From NCBI RefSeq assembly GCF_003967555.1, contig NZ_BIFS01000002.1, positions 744,001 to 808,000 of the forward strand: a DNA stretch of 64,000 nucleotides, given 5' to 3'. Position numbers and translations under genes: made by a program. The first letter of the stretch is position 1. Each line of letters opens with the position of its first letter. The notes under the pieces are model-generated. The model had not been told where the DNA came from. It ran no database searches and saw only the letters and a program-made list of their open reading frames with translations. Below are positions 46,102 through 55,429 of the stretch, piece by piece. Origin of the DNA: Dictyobacter kobayashii (GTDB lineage Bacteria > Chloroflexota > Ktedonobacteria > Ktedonobacterales > Ktedonobacteraceae).

Positions 46102-47583
46102 TTAAATAATATTTTCCCAATACTGACGCTCAACGCTCTGAGGGTCCTGTGTCAATTGATTGTGTTCGTGAAAGAGCATGGTGGAGCGCTGAGTTAGTTG
46201 ATAGCCAGGCCAGGCAGGCAGTTGAGGGGTTTGAGGATTGCCGCTGCGAATAAAGGCGATCCAGACAGCATGCATGGTAGCGGCGATAGGTTGAGCGGCC
46301 GGGGATTCTTCGATGAAGAGCTGGGACATCTCTGCATCTAGAGTGTTCCAGGCGAATGGAATCTCCAGTGCGTGGCAGGCTCCCAGGCGTCCGCCAAAGG
46401 CGGGCGAGGGCCAGTCAAAACGGTACACCCAGACAGAGGAGGTGTGTGACAACTGCTTCTCCACCAGGCGCAGCGCGGGAATACGGAACGTGCGATCAGT
46501 CACGATATCCATCCAGGCATAGGGCTCCGAATGGTCATCCCTGGCCTGCAAATAGGTCGCAAAAACCTCTGGCCCGGCAGTTCCAAATAGGCGCTCTAAT
46601 TCCGCATGGTTAACCTTCGGCTCCCGTCCACTCAAGAGCGAAAACAGTCGGGCCTCATCCCGGTTGGTGCCAATCAACAACGAGACCTGCGCGGCTGAGC
46701 CAGCCGCAATCATTTCAAGGGGTGAGTCCGGTATCACTGTACCATCAATGACAGGTCCCCCGAGTGTGCTACGCGAATTGAGCTGCTGAGCCTCCAGTAT
46801 CCTGGCCACGGGCAAGCTTTCCAGGGCCGAGAGTTGAGTCTGCGACAGATCGAGATGCTTGAGAAAAGCATGTGTCATGCCAGCGGCGGTGTCGCGAGAC
46901 AAGACATTGTGGGCCGCCCCACTCTCCAGAATAGCACGCTGAAAGAGACCCTGCGCCCGGGGCGCCGCCAGCAGCGCGCCGATACTCATAGCTCCCGCCG
47001 ACTCGCCAGCGATCGTCACATTAGCGGGATCGCCACCGAAGCTCTCGATATTATCACGCACCCACTCCAGGGCCGCGATCTGGTCCTGCAAACCACAGTT
47101 GGCCGAGGAAGCATATTCTTCACCACCCAGTTCTCCCAGATAGAGAAAACCCAGGGCGCCCAGCCGATAGTTAATGGTGACAACCACAATATCACCATTG
47201 CGCGCGAACGAGTCTCCATTATACCAGGGCTCCGAGCCAGAACCAGCCACAAAGGCGCCACCATGAATCCAGACCAGCACCGGACGCTTCTGCTGATCAG
47301 CGCCCGGCGACCAGATATTCAAATAGAGGCAATCCTCACTCGAAGGCGGAGGGGTAGACATGCCGCCTAGAAAACCGCCTAAAGCATCATTGGGTTGGGC
47401 CGCATTTGGTCCAAATTTTTTTGTCTCGCGCACCCCAGACCAGGCCTGTGGTGGTTGGGGAGCCCGAAAACGCAACGGCCCCAGCGGCGGCTGCGCATAT
47501 GGAATCCCTTTCCATACCTGGATACCTTTCTGCTCAAAACCCTGGATCTTTCCATAGCGCGTCTCAACGATTCCAGCTGCCAT
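46102..47583 (-). CDS. Type B carboxylesterase
   Basis: A 493-residue serine hydrolase of the carboxylesterase/cholinesterase family. Visible are VWKGIPYAQPPLGPLRFRAP, the EDCLYLNIWSP block, the oxyanion motif HGGAFVAGSG, the nucleophile elbow GESAGA and the His in GACHALEIPFAWN. The catalytic acid lies in the usual middle position (NRDEARLF). No signal peptide, so it acts in the cytoplasm on esters, possibly detoxifying. AAGGAGATACAG precedes the start. Confidence 0.93.
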   Translation of the reverse strand: MAAGIVETRYGKIQGFEQKGIQVWKGIPYAQPPLGPLRFRAPQPPQAWSGVRETKKFGPNAAQPNDALGGFLGGMSTPPPSSEDCLYLNIWSPGADQQKRPVLVWIHGGAFVAGSGSEPWYNGDSFARNGDIVVVTINYRLGALGFLYLGELGGEEYASSANCGLQDQIAALEWVRDNIESFGGDPANVTIAGESAGAMSIGALLAAPRAQGLFQRAILESGAAHNVLSRDTAAGMTHAFLKHLDLSQTQLSALESLPVARILEAQQLNSRSTLGGPVIDGTVIPDSPLEMIAAGSAAQVSLLIGTNRDEARLFSLLSGREPKVNHAELERLFGTAGPEVFATYLQARDDHSEPYAWMDIVTDRTFRIPALRLVEKQLSHTSSVWVYRFDWPSPAFGGRLGACHALEIPFAWNTLDAEMSQLFIEESPAAQPIAATMHAVWIAFIRSGNPQTPQLPAWPGYQLTQRSTMLFHEHNQLTQDPQSVERQYWENII

Positions 47584-47766
47584 GCTCTGTATCTCCTTAT
47601 TTCAGCACGTATTATCTCGACAGCCCAATATAAAAAGGACCAGTTTAACCTTACCACAATTTTTTCTGCAAGCCGAGTTCAGCCACTCAACTATTTACCT
47701 TAAATATAATTAAATCTTTCTCTTAAAAAAACACGTAAGCTAAAAGCTGAAAGGATATAATACTTT

Positions 47767-49083
47767 ATGGGTTATCAGCGCCTTCAACCATACAGGAATC
47801 GCGCATTACAGCATATTGTGATGATTAACTTAATACTATTGTTGTCCTCTACGTTTTCCCCTCTTTTGTATTCAGGCCTGGCTCATGCCACGCCGCAAGT
47901 TGACCCTGCCCCTGTAACGCCATTTGGTATTCAGCTTCATTTTGAATACAATAATCCCAATTTAGCCTCCTGGCTACCAGGGATGGGCATCAAGCAGGTG
48001 CGAGCAGATATTCGCTGGGAGATCGTAGAGCAGAGCAAGGGACAGTATAATTTCTCTATTTATGATCCCTGGCTGGCCAGTGCGCAAAAAAACGCGCTTA
48101 CACTTCTGATCACCCTGGATTATACTAATCCACTCTATGATCATGGGCAAACTCCCTATGATGTTGAAGGTTATCAAGCTTTTGCGAACTATGCCTGCGC
48201 GGTGCTGAAACATTATGGCAAACAAATCACGGCGCTAGAGGTCTATAATGAGTACAATAGCAAATTCTCGGTTGGTCCCTGCCAGCGAAGCGCGCTCTGC
48301 TATAGTAAACTGCTCCAATATACCTATCAAGCGGTAAAGGCTATGCGCCCGGATGTGATAGTGGTAGGCGGGGCCGTCTCCGAGCTCAGCCTGGATTGGT
48401 TCGAGCAGCTTTTTAAAGCCGGGGGCCTCAAATATGCGGATGTTATTTCGGACCATCCCTATACGAACGCTCAGACCGCCCCACCTGAGTCCGGGCCATT
48501 GGATCAACAAATGGTCAGCCTGCAACAGCTGATCCAGCGCTACAATATAGGATGGTCCAAACCCATCTGGATCAGCGAACTGGGCTGGCCCACATGTATC
48601 ACGCATGTCGATGAACATACTCAGGCCGATTACCTGGTACGCAGCGCCATCCTGGCGCTCGCGGGCGGGGTACAAAAATTTTTCTGGTATGAGCTACTGG
48701 ACGACGGCATAGATGCCAATCCTGAAAATCACTTTGGCGTGCTACGTTTTCCCGATGTAAACGGACATTATGCACCGAAGCCTGCCTACACAGCCTTCGC
48801 GGTTCTGGTACAAGAAATAAATGGGAGAAGCTTTATCAAAAGTGAGAAGCTCGCAGCTAATCTCTACTCCGAACTATTTAGCAATAATCTACGTGTACTC
48901 TGGAGTCCCACGGGTCCGCGAACAATCACGATCACAACTTCGACCCCCCTCACAATTATCACCATAGACGGCAGCAGCCACACCTACACGCCCACCCAAA
49001 ATCATATCGTGTTGACCCTGAACGCCGACCCTATCTATCTGCAGGGCACACCCAACAGCATCCAACCACAAACTCGCACCTGA
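47767..49083 (+). CDS. Secreted TIM-barrel glycosidase, GH39/GH5-like
   Basis: A 438-residue exported protein with a signal sequence (residues 18-45: MINLILLLSSTFSPLLYSGL to HAT). The barrel starts FGIQLHFEYNNPNLASWL. Likely catalytic acids are the Glu in ALEVYNEYNSKF (acid/base, at the end of strand 4) and the Glu in WISELGWP (nucleophile, strand 7), as in clan A glycosidases such as GH39. The C-terminal 90 residues form a beta domain. Substrate is unknown, plausibly a xylan- or glucuronoside-type polymer. AAAGGA lies about 10 bases before the ATG. Confidence 0.8.
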   Translation: MGYQRLQPYRNRALQHIVMINLILLLSSTFSPLLYSGLAHATPQVDPAPVTPFGIQLHFEYNNPNLASWLPGMGIKQVRADIRWEIVEQSKGQYNFSIYDPWLASAQKNALTLLITLDYTNPLYDHGQTPYDVEGYQAFANYACAVLKHYGKQITALEVYNEYNSKFSVGPCQRSALCYSKLLQYTYQAVKAMRPDVIVVGGAVSELSLDWFEQLFKAGGLKYADVISDHPYTNAQTAPPESGPLDQQMVSLQQLIQRYNIGWSKPIWISELGWPTCITHVDEHTQADYLVRSAILALAGGVQKFFWYELLDDGIDANPENHFGVLRFPDVNGHYAPKPAYTAFAVLVQEINGRSFIKSEKLAANLYSELFSNNLRVLWSPTGPRTITITTSTPLTIITIDGSSHTYTPTQNHIVLTLNADPIYLQGTPNSIQPQTRT

Positions 49084-49099
49084 ATCACCCCTGGAACGC

Positions 49100-49275
49100 A
49101 ACAAGAACAGCGATCTGTACGTGCAGGGCTTGTCCCCGCTTAATCCGTTCCTGCCTGAAAAAACAAGAATAATGCAATGCACTCAAAAAATAGCTACTTC
49201 TTATTGTTGCTCTTTCGAGCAGGGAGATTAAAAGCGGGGACAAGCCCCGCACGTACAGATCGTGTTTATTATTGA
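49100..49275. repeat. Inverted-repeat element, family M copy 3 (about 176 bp)
   Basis: The left half (GATCTGTACGTGCAGGGCTT near 49113) and right half (complement ending near 49265) pair over about 40 bp, with CCTGCCTGAAAA/TTTCGAGCAGGGAG further in. It resembles copy 1 at 19.96 kb in overall design, but where copy 1 has AATTGTAC/GCACAATT this copy has GATCTGTAC/GTACAGATC on both sides. It lies 17 bp after the glycosidase stop. The rest of 49084-49418 has no gene. Confidence 0.7.
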
Positions 49276-49418
49276 TTTTTCGGGCCGAAAGGGAAAAGCA
49301 GGTGCACAATCCGAACCGATGGAAATCATCTTTGTTTGTTGCTTTTTTGTAAGATTTATACGTCTTTATGTATAAACAATAGGCATTTATGCCTGCAAAG
49401 CAAGGAAACGATTAAAAA

Positions 49419-50074
49419 ATGAGTACATATAAATGTGTTTTCCTGGACTGGGCCTTTACGCTATCTAATTCGTTATTCTGGGAACATTTAAATGATCCTG
49501 AGCATACACATTTTCGGGCATTTCAGATCATACAAAAGGCGCTGTTTGGTAAACAGGGTATGCATGAACTGATGCTTGACTGGATGCGAGGCAAGCTTAC
49601 CAGCGAGGATGTGGTGGCAGCGGTCTGCCAGCAGCACGTGGACTTAGATCCTGAGATGCTGCTGGCAGAGCTGGAACTGAGCTGTAGCCGCATGCAATTT
49701 GTGTCACCACAGGTTCCGACCTATGTGAGCCGGTTGCGGGCCAGAGGTATCAAAGTAGTGGTTGCAACCGATAATATGGACACGTTCACACGCTGGACGA
49801 CACCGGCACTACAGTTACATACCCTGTTTGATGATGTACTTAATTCTTATGATCTGCAGGGACTCAAAGCCGATGTTGATGCCAGCGGTCATAGTGTCTT
49901 CTTTGATGCGTATCTACAAAAGCAGCAGATAGCGTACGGTGAAAGTGTGCTGATCGATGATGGAGACGAGAATTTGGCCAGGTGATACGCTCATTTGGCA
50001 TCGATTATCGACACATTAAGCCCCGTGTCGGGCTGGTCCCTGAATTACAAAAGCTGCTGGCCGCGCTGGATTAA
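49419..50074 (+). pseudogene. HAD-like hydrolase, single frameshift near the C-terminus
   Basis: A HAD-superfamily protein of about 218 residues. The frame from 49419 runs to LIDDGDENLAR, then hits TGA at 49983. In the next frame the protein continues VIRSFGIDYRHIKPRVGL to 50074, so one base is missing near 49981-49982. Motif I is FLDWAFTLSN: the nucleophile Asp is there but the usual second Asp (D+2) is Ala, unusual for a phosphatase. Motif II is VVATDN and motif III/IV LIDDGDENL. Activity is doubtful; could be a non-phosphatase HAD. Confidence 0.65.
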
Positions 50075-50267
50075 GACTCGCGCCAGACCCTCCACCTGGA
50101 AAAGCCTACGCCAGTATCTGGCTGGCGCGGACATTCGAGGTTAAAGCATGTCCTTGAACTCTAGTTATGGCATGGCATACAATCAGGCGGCGATGTTTCT
50201 TACATAAAGTCGTTCTTTTTGAGGTGGCAGATAGCTAACTGTTTGTGCATATACGAGGGTTTGGTTT

Positions 50268-51566
50268 ATGCTCCAGGGAAAATTCGCCAGGGTTTCTCTA
50301 AAACGAGAAGCGCTGGCCGGTGTGACGACATTTGTGACAATGGCATATATCTCTGTGGTCAATCCAATTGTACTTGGCGCGGCAGGGGTACCGTTTCAGC
50401 AGGCTTTTACAGCGACCATTATTGCAACGGTGGTAGGAACACTATTGATGGCGCTCTACGCCAATTATCCCATCGCGATCGCGCCCGGAATGGGGCTCAA
50501 TGCTTATTTCGCGTATTCTGTGACACGAGGGCACCAGGGAATTGATTATCATGTGGCCTTCTCAGCCGTTTTCCTGGCCGCAATCATCTTTGTATTGCTC
50601 TCCTTAACCCCCTTACGCTCAAAATTAATTGAAGCCATCCCTGAAAATCTCAAGTATGCGATTACAGCGGGTATCGGGCTCTTCATCGCCTTCATTGGTC
50701 TGAGGTTAACAGGTATCGTACAGGCTGATCCTACCAATCTGGTAGCACTGGGCGATCTACACTCGGGCAAGGTACTACTGGCACTGGCAGGACTGCTCTT
50801 TACCGTTATCCTGATGTCTCTCAATGTGCCAGGAGCAATTTTTGTGGGCATCATCTTCACAACCATAGTCGCCCTGCTCACAGGCCAGCTAACATTTCAT
50901 GGAGTGACGGCGCTACCACAGCTACCCGAAGGTCTGCTGGCCTATAATCCTGTTAGCGCCATCAATGACACCATCCGCTATGGCCTCTACGGGGCCATCT
51001 TTTCATTTGTGCTGGTCACCATCTTTGATACCACCGGCACCGTGCTCGGAGTTAGTCGGCAGGCTGGCTTGATGGAGGGAAATACCCTGCCCCGCGCCGA
51101 TCGAGCCTTTATCTCTGATTCGGTTGCCACCCTGGCCGGCTCCATGTTCGGCACCAGTCCCACCTCGGCCTATATAGAATCAGCAGCCGGCGTCGCGGTC
51201 GGCGGGCGCACAGGCCTGACCACCCTGACAGTCGCCATCCTCTTTATCTTCACAGCCTTTTTCAGTCCGCTGGTTAACGCCGTCTCAGGCGTGGCGGCCA
51301 TCACCGGGCCGGCCCTGATCATTGTTGGCTCGCTGATGATGGGACAGGTGCAACATATCCAATGGGAGATTTTTGAGGAAGCCTTTCCAGCTTTTATCAC
51401 CATCCTGATCATGCCCCTGACCTCAAGTATCGCGGTAGGTATCGCCATGGGCTTCATCTTCTATCCGATCCCCAAACTGGTCACTGGCCATTGGCGCGAA
51501 GTGCATCCACTGGTCTATATCTTCGCCGTACTCTTTTTGATCCAGCTCTTATTGACGCCCCATTAA
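50268..51566 (+). CDS. NCS2-family purine permease (AzgA/GhxP-like)
   Basis: A 432-residue permease with about 12 to 14 membrane segments. Signature blocks are LAGVTTFVTMAYISVVNP, PIAIAPGMGLNAYFAY and FDTTGTVLGVSRQAG, followed by AYIESAAGVAVGGRTGLT, as in adenine/guanine/hypoxanthine:proton symporters. No purine riboswitch core is visible upstream. With the BMP importer at 34-39 kb this gives the window two purine uptake systems. Confidence 0.92.
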   Translation: MLQGKFARVSLKREALAGVTTFVTMAYISVVNPIVLGAAGVPFQQAFTATIIATVVGTLLMALYANYPIAIAPGMGLNAYFAYSVTRGHQGIDYHVAFSAVFLAAIIFVLLSLTPLRSKLIEAIPENLKYAITAGIGLFIAFIGLRLTGIVQADPTNLVALGDLHSGKVLLALAGLLFTVILMSLNVPGAIFVGIIFTTIVALLTGQLTFHGVTALPQLPEGLLAYNPVSAINDTIRYGLYGAIFSFVLVTIFDTTGTVLGVSRQAGLMEGNTLPRADRAFISDSVATLAGSMFGTSPTSAYIESAAGVAVGGRTGLTTLTVAILFIFTAFFSPLVNAVSGVAAITGPALIIVGSLMMGQVQHIQWEIFEEAFPAFITILIMPLTSSIAVGIAMGFIFYPIPKLVTGHWREVHPLVYIFAVLFLIQLLLTPH

Positions 51567-51784
51567 ATACAGTAGATATATATTTATATATAATTTATCA
51601 ACTGAAAGACAAAAAGTCCTATCAGCTAGATAATACCACAATGCTATACGTCATAAGTGTGTAAAGATGTCATGAATAGTTAAGTATTTTCTGCCTGATT
51701 TGCAGATATACTTAATTATTCATTTCAAACATTGGGGAGATACTTGAGATGCTCAAGCATTTCTTCAATAGAGAAGGAGCCGGA

Positions 51785-52294
51785 ATGAAATTTTTTAGCC
51801 CCCCCACGAGTCCAATGATCAATGCCAGCCTGCTGGTAGCACGCCTGGCATTATTCACGGTCTTCATCACGCACGGGTCACAAAAAATGTTAGGGTGGTT
51901 TGGCGGTCATGGCTTCCAGGCAACGCTCACCGGATTTACACAGATGGAGCACATTCCTGTTTTCTTTGCGCTGCTAGCCATTTTTACTGAGTTCTTTGCG
52001 CCGCTGGCCTTACTCTGCGGACTACTCACACGCCTGGCGGCGCTCGGATTGGCCTGCATCATGATAGTAGCGGTCGCCATGGTTCACCTGCACAATGGAT
52101 TTTTTATGAACTGGGCCGGCCACCAGAAGGGCGAAGGCATCGAGTTCTTTATCCTCTCAGGCGCACTCGCCCTGGCCCTCATCATCTCAGGCGCTGGCGA
52201 CTGGTCATTTGACAACCTGATCTACCAGCGCTGGAGAACAGCCAGAAGTGCGCCTATCCATAGCGAAGTACATGCCGCCACACAGAGCCGTTGA
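51785..52294 (+). CDS. DoxX family membrane protein
   Basis: A 169-residue protein of four membrane helices. The typical DoxX start is INASLLVARLALFTVFITHG followed by SQKMLGWFGG, then FFALLAIFTEFFAPLALLCG. The start is ATG 51785 with AAGGAG 5 bases upstream; an earlier in-frame ATG at 51749 also exists. The family is linked to quinone/thiosulfate oxidation or unknown redox stress roles. It converges on the methyltransferase gene. Confidence 0.87.
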   Translation: MKFFSPPTSPMINASLLVARLALFTVFITHGSQKMLGWFGGHGFQATLTGFTQMEHIPVFFALLAIFTEFFAPLALLCGLLTRLAALGLACIMIVAVAMVHLHNGFFMNWAGHQKGEGIEFFILSGALALALIISGAGDWSFDNLIYQRWRTARSAPIHSEVHAATQSR

Positions 52295-52358
52295 CAGCAA
52301 GCCTGCTCCCTCGCGCAGTGATCAAAGATGATACGCTGACGCGAAGGGATCAGAAAGG

Positions 52359-53171
52359 CTATGCCCGTATACCGGTGATCAAGGCAGCAGGTAGATCGAA
52401 GGTATAGATATTGTCGTTCAGTTCGATGTTGAGATAGGTGCGAGCATCGACCGTGGCAGTAGAAAAGAGTTGCAGAATACGCTCGACATTTTGTGCCGGC
52501 GTGCGCTGACGCTGGGTCCAGGTTGGAACATCCATATGAATACCCCAGGTGCGCTCATGGCGGGCCGCAATGCCAGCCGCGTTGAGCAGTTCAATCCATT
52601 CAGAAACACTATGATTGCGCACATGCGACGGATCGCGCAGTACCTCAATCAGATTGACATACTCATCCAGGGTGGGATCTTCAGGGCCGATGGAATCGAT
52701 CAATAATAATTTTCCACCTGATTTGAGGACACGGGCCCATTCGCGTACAGCCTGCTCGATATCGATGAAGTGGTGGGCGGCCAGCCGACAGGCCAGCACA
52801 TCCACGCTTTGAGCGGCCAGAGGAAGAGAGTGCGCATCACCCTCCACAAAACGAATATTGTCCAGCCGCAATTCCTGAGCGCGCTTCTCGGCTGCCTCCA
52901 ACATCGGCACCGTGAAATCGATGGCAATAACCTCACGCGCATAGGGGGCCAGCGCATAAGCCGTGTGGCCAGCTCCCGTAGCCAGGTCCACCACCACCTC
53001 ATTACCCGTTAAAGCTGCGACCTCCACCAACCAGGGCAGATCGGGTCCTTGAGCATGGACAGCGCTGGTGACATAATCTTTAGCCACTACTCCAAAGCGC
53101 TGCTGTATCAACTGGTTCTGTGCCTGCTCTTCCGGCTGCGATACACCCGTATGGGTTGAATTCTGTGTCAT
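52359..53171 (-). CDS. Class I SAM-dependent methyltransferase
   Basis: A 270-residue Rossmann-fold methyltransferase (Methyltransf_11/UbiE-like). Motif I is VVVDLATGAGHTAYALA, motif II FVEGDAHSLPLAAQSVDVLAC and motif III VLKSGGKLLLID. The start at 53171 has GAGG about 8 bases upstream. No neighbour indicates a pathway, so the acceptor is unknown; small molecules are more likely than nucleic acids. Confidence 0.9.
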   Translation of the reverse strand: MTQNSTHTGVSQPEEQAQNQLIQQRFGVVAKDYVTSAVHAQGPDLPWLVEVAALTGNEVVVDLATGAGHTAYALAPYAREVIAIDFTVPMLEAAEKRAQELRLDNIRFVEGDAHSLPLAAQSVDVLACRLAAHHFIDIEQAVREWARVLKSGGKLLLIDSIGPEDPTLDEYVNLIEVLRDPSHVRNHSVSEWIELLNAAGIAARHERTWGIHMDVPTWTQRQRTPAQNVERILQLFSTATVDARTYLNIELNDNIYTFDLPAALITGIRA

Positions 53172-53472
53172 ATATGCCTCTTCCTGACTCATACATAGAC
53201 GCCCGCAAATAAATCTTTGCGGCTCTTTTTGTGGGTACCCATACAAGAAGTATATGGTCAGAAAGATGATATGTCTAATACTTATTTTTTAGAAAAGCGA
53301 TAACATTTCAGCATCAACTTATGGCCTCTCTGTTCGTTTGCCAAAAGGTAATCAATATTCGTTATAGCAAAGCTCCACAAACTATCTATCCTATTGTGTT
53401 AAATACATATCGGCTCAGCAGAAAAAACATTATAATATAAATCCATACACATAAAACAGGGAAGGGGTTGAT
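53172..53472. other. AT-rich divergent intergenic region
   Basis: This 301-bp region between the methyltransferase and the AT-rich membrane gene holds the two divergent promoters. GGAAGGGG near 53460 serves as ribosome site for the gene at 53473. No inverted repeats longer than about 8 bp stand out. Confidence 0.4.
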
Positions 53473-54693
53473 ATGAATATAGATTTAGTAGCTATTACTA
53501 AAATCCTTTTAGAGGACAAACATAGTCTCTATACGCTCATTCTATTAACCCTCGTACTGGGAAGCTTTTACAGTGCGCCAAATATATTTGGTCGCAAAAG
53601 AAGTATATTGGAAAAGATGACACAAAGTATTTTAACAGGAGGGATAGGTGGTCTGGCTGGAAGTATTTGTCTGGATCTGGGATTGCTTCCACTGGTTCTT
53701 CTTTTCAGACCCGCCTTATATAAACAAATTAATGCAACTAGAAATCTTAACCCTTTTACATTTCTAAAATTATTATTTTTATCTATTAACGTAACCAATC
53801 TAATCAATATAGCAAAAGAGCTATTAATTTATGTATTTGTAGGAGGAATATTATTAGGTTTTTTCATAGGTTTAATAAATGCCGTCCTGTTTAAACCCGC
53901 TCCTACTCAATCGCTTCAGAAAGGAAACAGCAAAAAAACGGCAAGCGCATCTAATCACTTTTTGGGATGGTGTGCTATCGGCACTGGCCTGGGACTGGCA
54001 GTGGGTCTGCTACTTGGACCATTTATTGGTACAATTGCTGGATTATTAGCAGGAAGTATCGGCTATCTATTAAAGCTGAGCCCTAAAAAACCCCTGGCTA
54101 CTTCATCAATATTCAAAAAAATTGGGGATCAGTTATCATGGCCAACTATCCTGTTCTGGATTATCGCAGCTATACCATTTCCGTTGCTGTTTATCTATTG
54201 TATTAAGATCATATTTTTGCAGCCACTTTATTGGGGACCATTCTCTTCACTTTTTTTATCGTGTATTGTTATCTTATTTTTTGTTCTACTTAAAATGCGG
54301 CTGAAACAATTAGGTCTATATAAGGTTAAGGCAAAAAAAAATCTTAATCAAGACTGGAGATTCAAAATCGATCATAAATATCTGCTAAAGGCATTCAATA
54401 CAGGCATCATCTGTGGCATCTTATTATATGGGATTGCTTATGGTGCATTGATGTCCATTTATTTTGCGACAATATTTGGTGTTGGTATAGGAATAGTTAT
54501 CGAAATTATTTTTATGCTTGCAGGTTTAGGTTTTGGGGTGATGTGCGGTGTCATTTTTATTTATATCTATATTATCGGGCCAATCATTGCATTTAAAATG
54601 TCATTTATCAAAGATGATGATATTAATCAAATAGGTTTCTGGCTTATGCTTATCAGTGGCATAATATCTACACTTCTCTTATGGTCTTCTTAA
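53473..54693 (+). CDS. AT-rich multi-pass membrane protein of unknown family
   Basis: A 406-residue protein with about eight to ten hydrophobic segments, glycine-rich in places (TGGIGGLAGSICLDLGLLPL, GLGLAVGLLLGPFIGTIAGL) and an internal Lys/Ser-rich loop. I recognise no family. Codon use is clearly A/T-rich (many AAA, ATA, TTA codons), unlike its neighbours, which suggests recent transfer. It stands alone and ends just before an inverted-repeat element. Confidence 0.75.
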   Translation: MNIDLVAITKILLEDKHSLYTLILLTLVLGSFYSAPNIFGRKRSILEKMTQSILTGGIGGLAGSICLDLGLLPLVLLFRPALYKQINATRNLNPFTFLKLLFLSINVTNLINIAKELLIYVFVGGILLGFFIGLINAVLFKPAPTQSLQKGNSKKTASASNHFLGWCAIGTGLGLAVGLLLGPFIGTIAGLLAGSIGYLLKLSPKKPLATSSIFKKIGDQLSWPTILFWIIAAIPFPLLFIYCIKIIFLQPLYWGPFSSLFLSCIVILFFVLLKMRLKQLGLYKVKAKKNLNQDWRFKIDHKYLLKAFNTGIICGILLYGIAYGALMSIYFATIFGVGIGIVIEIIFMLAGLGFGVMCGVIFIYIYIIGPIIAFKMSFIKDDDINQIGFWLMLISGIISTLLLWSS

Positions 54694-54749
54694 ACATTCA
54701 TGATAATCTCCACGATCTTCACTTTTTCAAAGTGGTAGAAACAAAACTC

Positions 54750-54881
54750 AACATATGAGTCATCCCTAACTTTTGAAAAAGTTCCCAAAACTGGGGGTGC
54801 AGGGTCTTCCCCGCACCTCCCGCATTGGGAGCGCGAAACCCGTTTTTCGGATTTTTGAAAAATCCGGGATGACTCATAGTT
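54750..54881. repeat. Multi-hairpin element with terminal inverted repeats (about 130 bp)
   Basis: The ends TATGAGTCATCCC and GGGATGACTCATA are complementary (outermost bases CAAC/GTTG also pair). Inside lie AACTTTTGAAAAAGTT (54769-54784), GGATTTTTGAAAAATCC (54849-54865) and a GC-rich hairpin. No coding capacity. It separates the AT-rich membrane gene from the convergent DoxX-like gene. Confidence 0.65.
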
Positions 54882-54905
54882 GAGGAAGGATAAGGTATGT
54901 TGCTG

Positions 54906-55259
54906 TTAGATGCTTAAGATGCGAAGGACGAGGACGATCACTGCAAATAATAAGATTGGTAGCGGGCCTGATAGACCTTTGAAGTCTCGCACGCGCATAT
55001 GGGCGATGCTGGCACAAATAAAATAGGCGATTACACCGATGGCGGCGGCAACACCCAGGGGCCACCAGACAATACCAATCAGCAGACCAGCCGCTCCGGC
55101 GAACTCACAGGCAGCCAACCATGGTAGCCAGCGCAGCGGTACTCCAATGACCTCGTGGATTGAATGGACGATACGGGGATCGCGTCTTAACTTGCCCACA
55201 CCGGACATAACGAGAAGCAGCGACATGATAACGGCAAGGACGATATACGCTATAAACAT
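54906..55259 (-). CDS. DoxX-like small membrane protein
   Basis: A 117-residue protein with four membrane helices, of the DoxX_2/DoxX-like family: VLAVIMSLLLVMSGVGKLRR, then VPLRWLPWLAACEFAGAAGL and ASIAHMRVRDFKGL. The start at 55259 has GGAG 10 bases upstream. It is divergent from an HxlR regulator, a frequent pairing that suggests control of this gene by HxlR in response to redox-active or toxic carbonyl compounds. Confidence 0.82.
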   Translation of the reverse strand: MFIAYIVLAVIMSLLLVMSGVGKLRRDPRIVHSIHEVIGVPLRWLPWLAACEFAGAAGLLIGIVWWPLGVAAAIGVIAYFICASIAHMRVRDFKGLSGPLPILLFAVIVLVLRILSI

Positions 55260-55340
55260 TTCAGATATTCTCCAATCTTTGTAAGCACATCTTCTATTCT
55301 GGCAGCAGGAAGTCGATACAAAATAGTTTCCCATTGCCTA

Positions 55341-55361
55341 TTAGTTTCCTTACGAAACTAA
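55341..55361. promoter_or_regulatory. Probable HxlR operator
   Basis: A perfect 8-bp inverted repeat TTAGTTTC and GAAACTAA with a 5-bp spacer lies between the divergent DoxX-like and HxlR genes, with a further half-site (ATAGTTTC) near 55323. The size and spacing suit a winged-helix dimer. Confidence 0.55.
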
Positions 55362-55429
55362 GATTATATTGAAAACTTACATTTGTCAAGTGAGTTGTTT
55401 TCTCTGAAAAATAATGCTATAGTTAGGTT

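Noticed and set aside
50075..50267. Purine riboswitch upstream of the NCS2 permease
   Set aside because: The conserved core (TATA...TTTCTACC...GACTA pattern) cannot be found in the leader.
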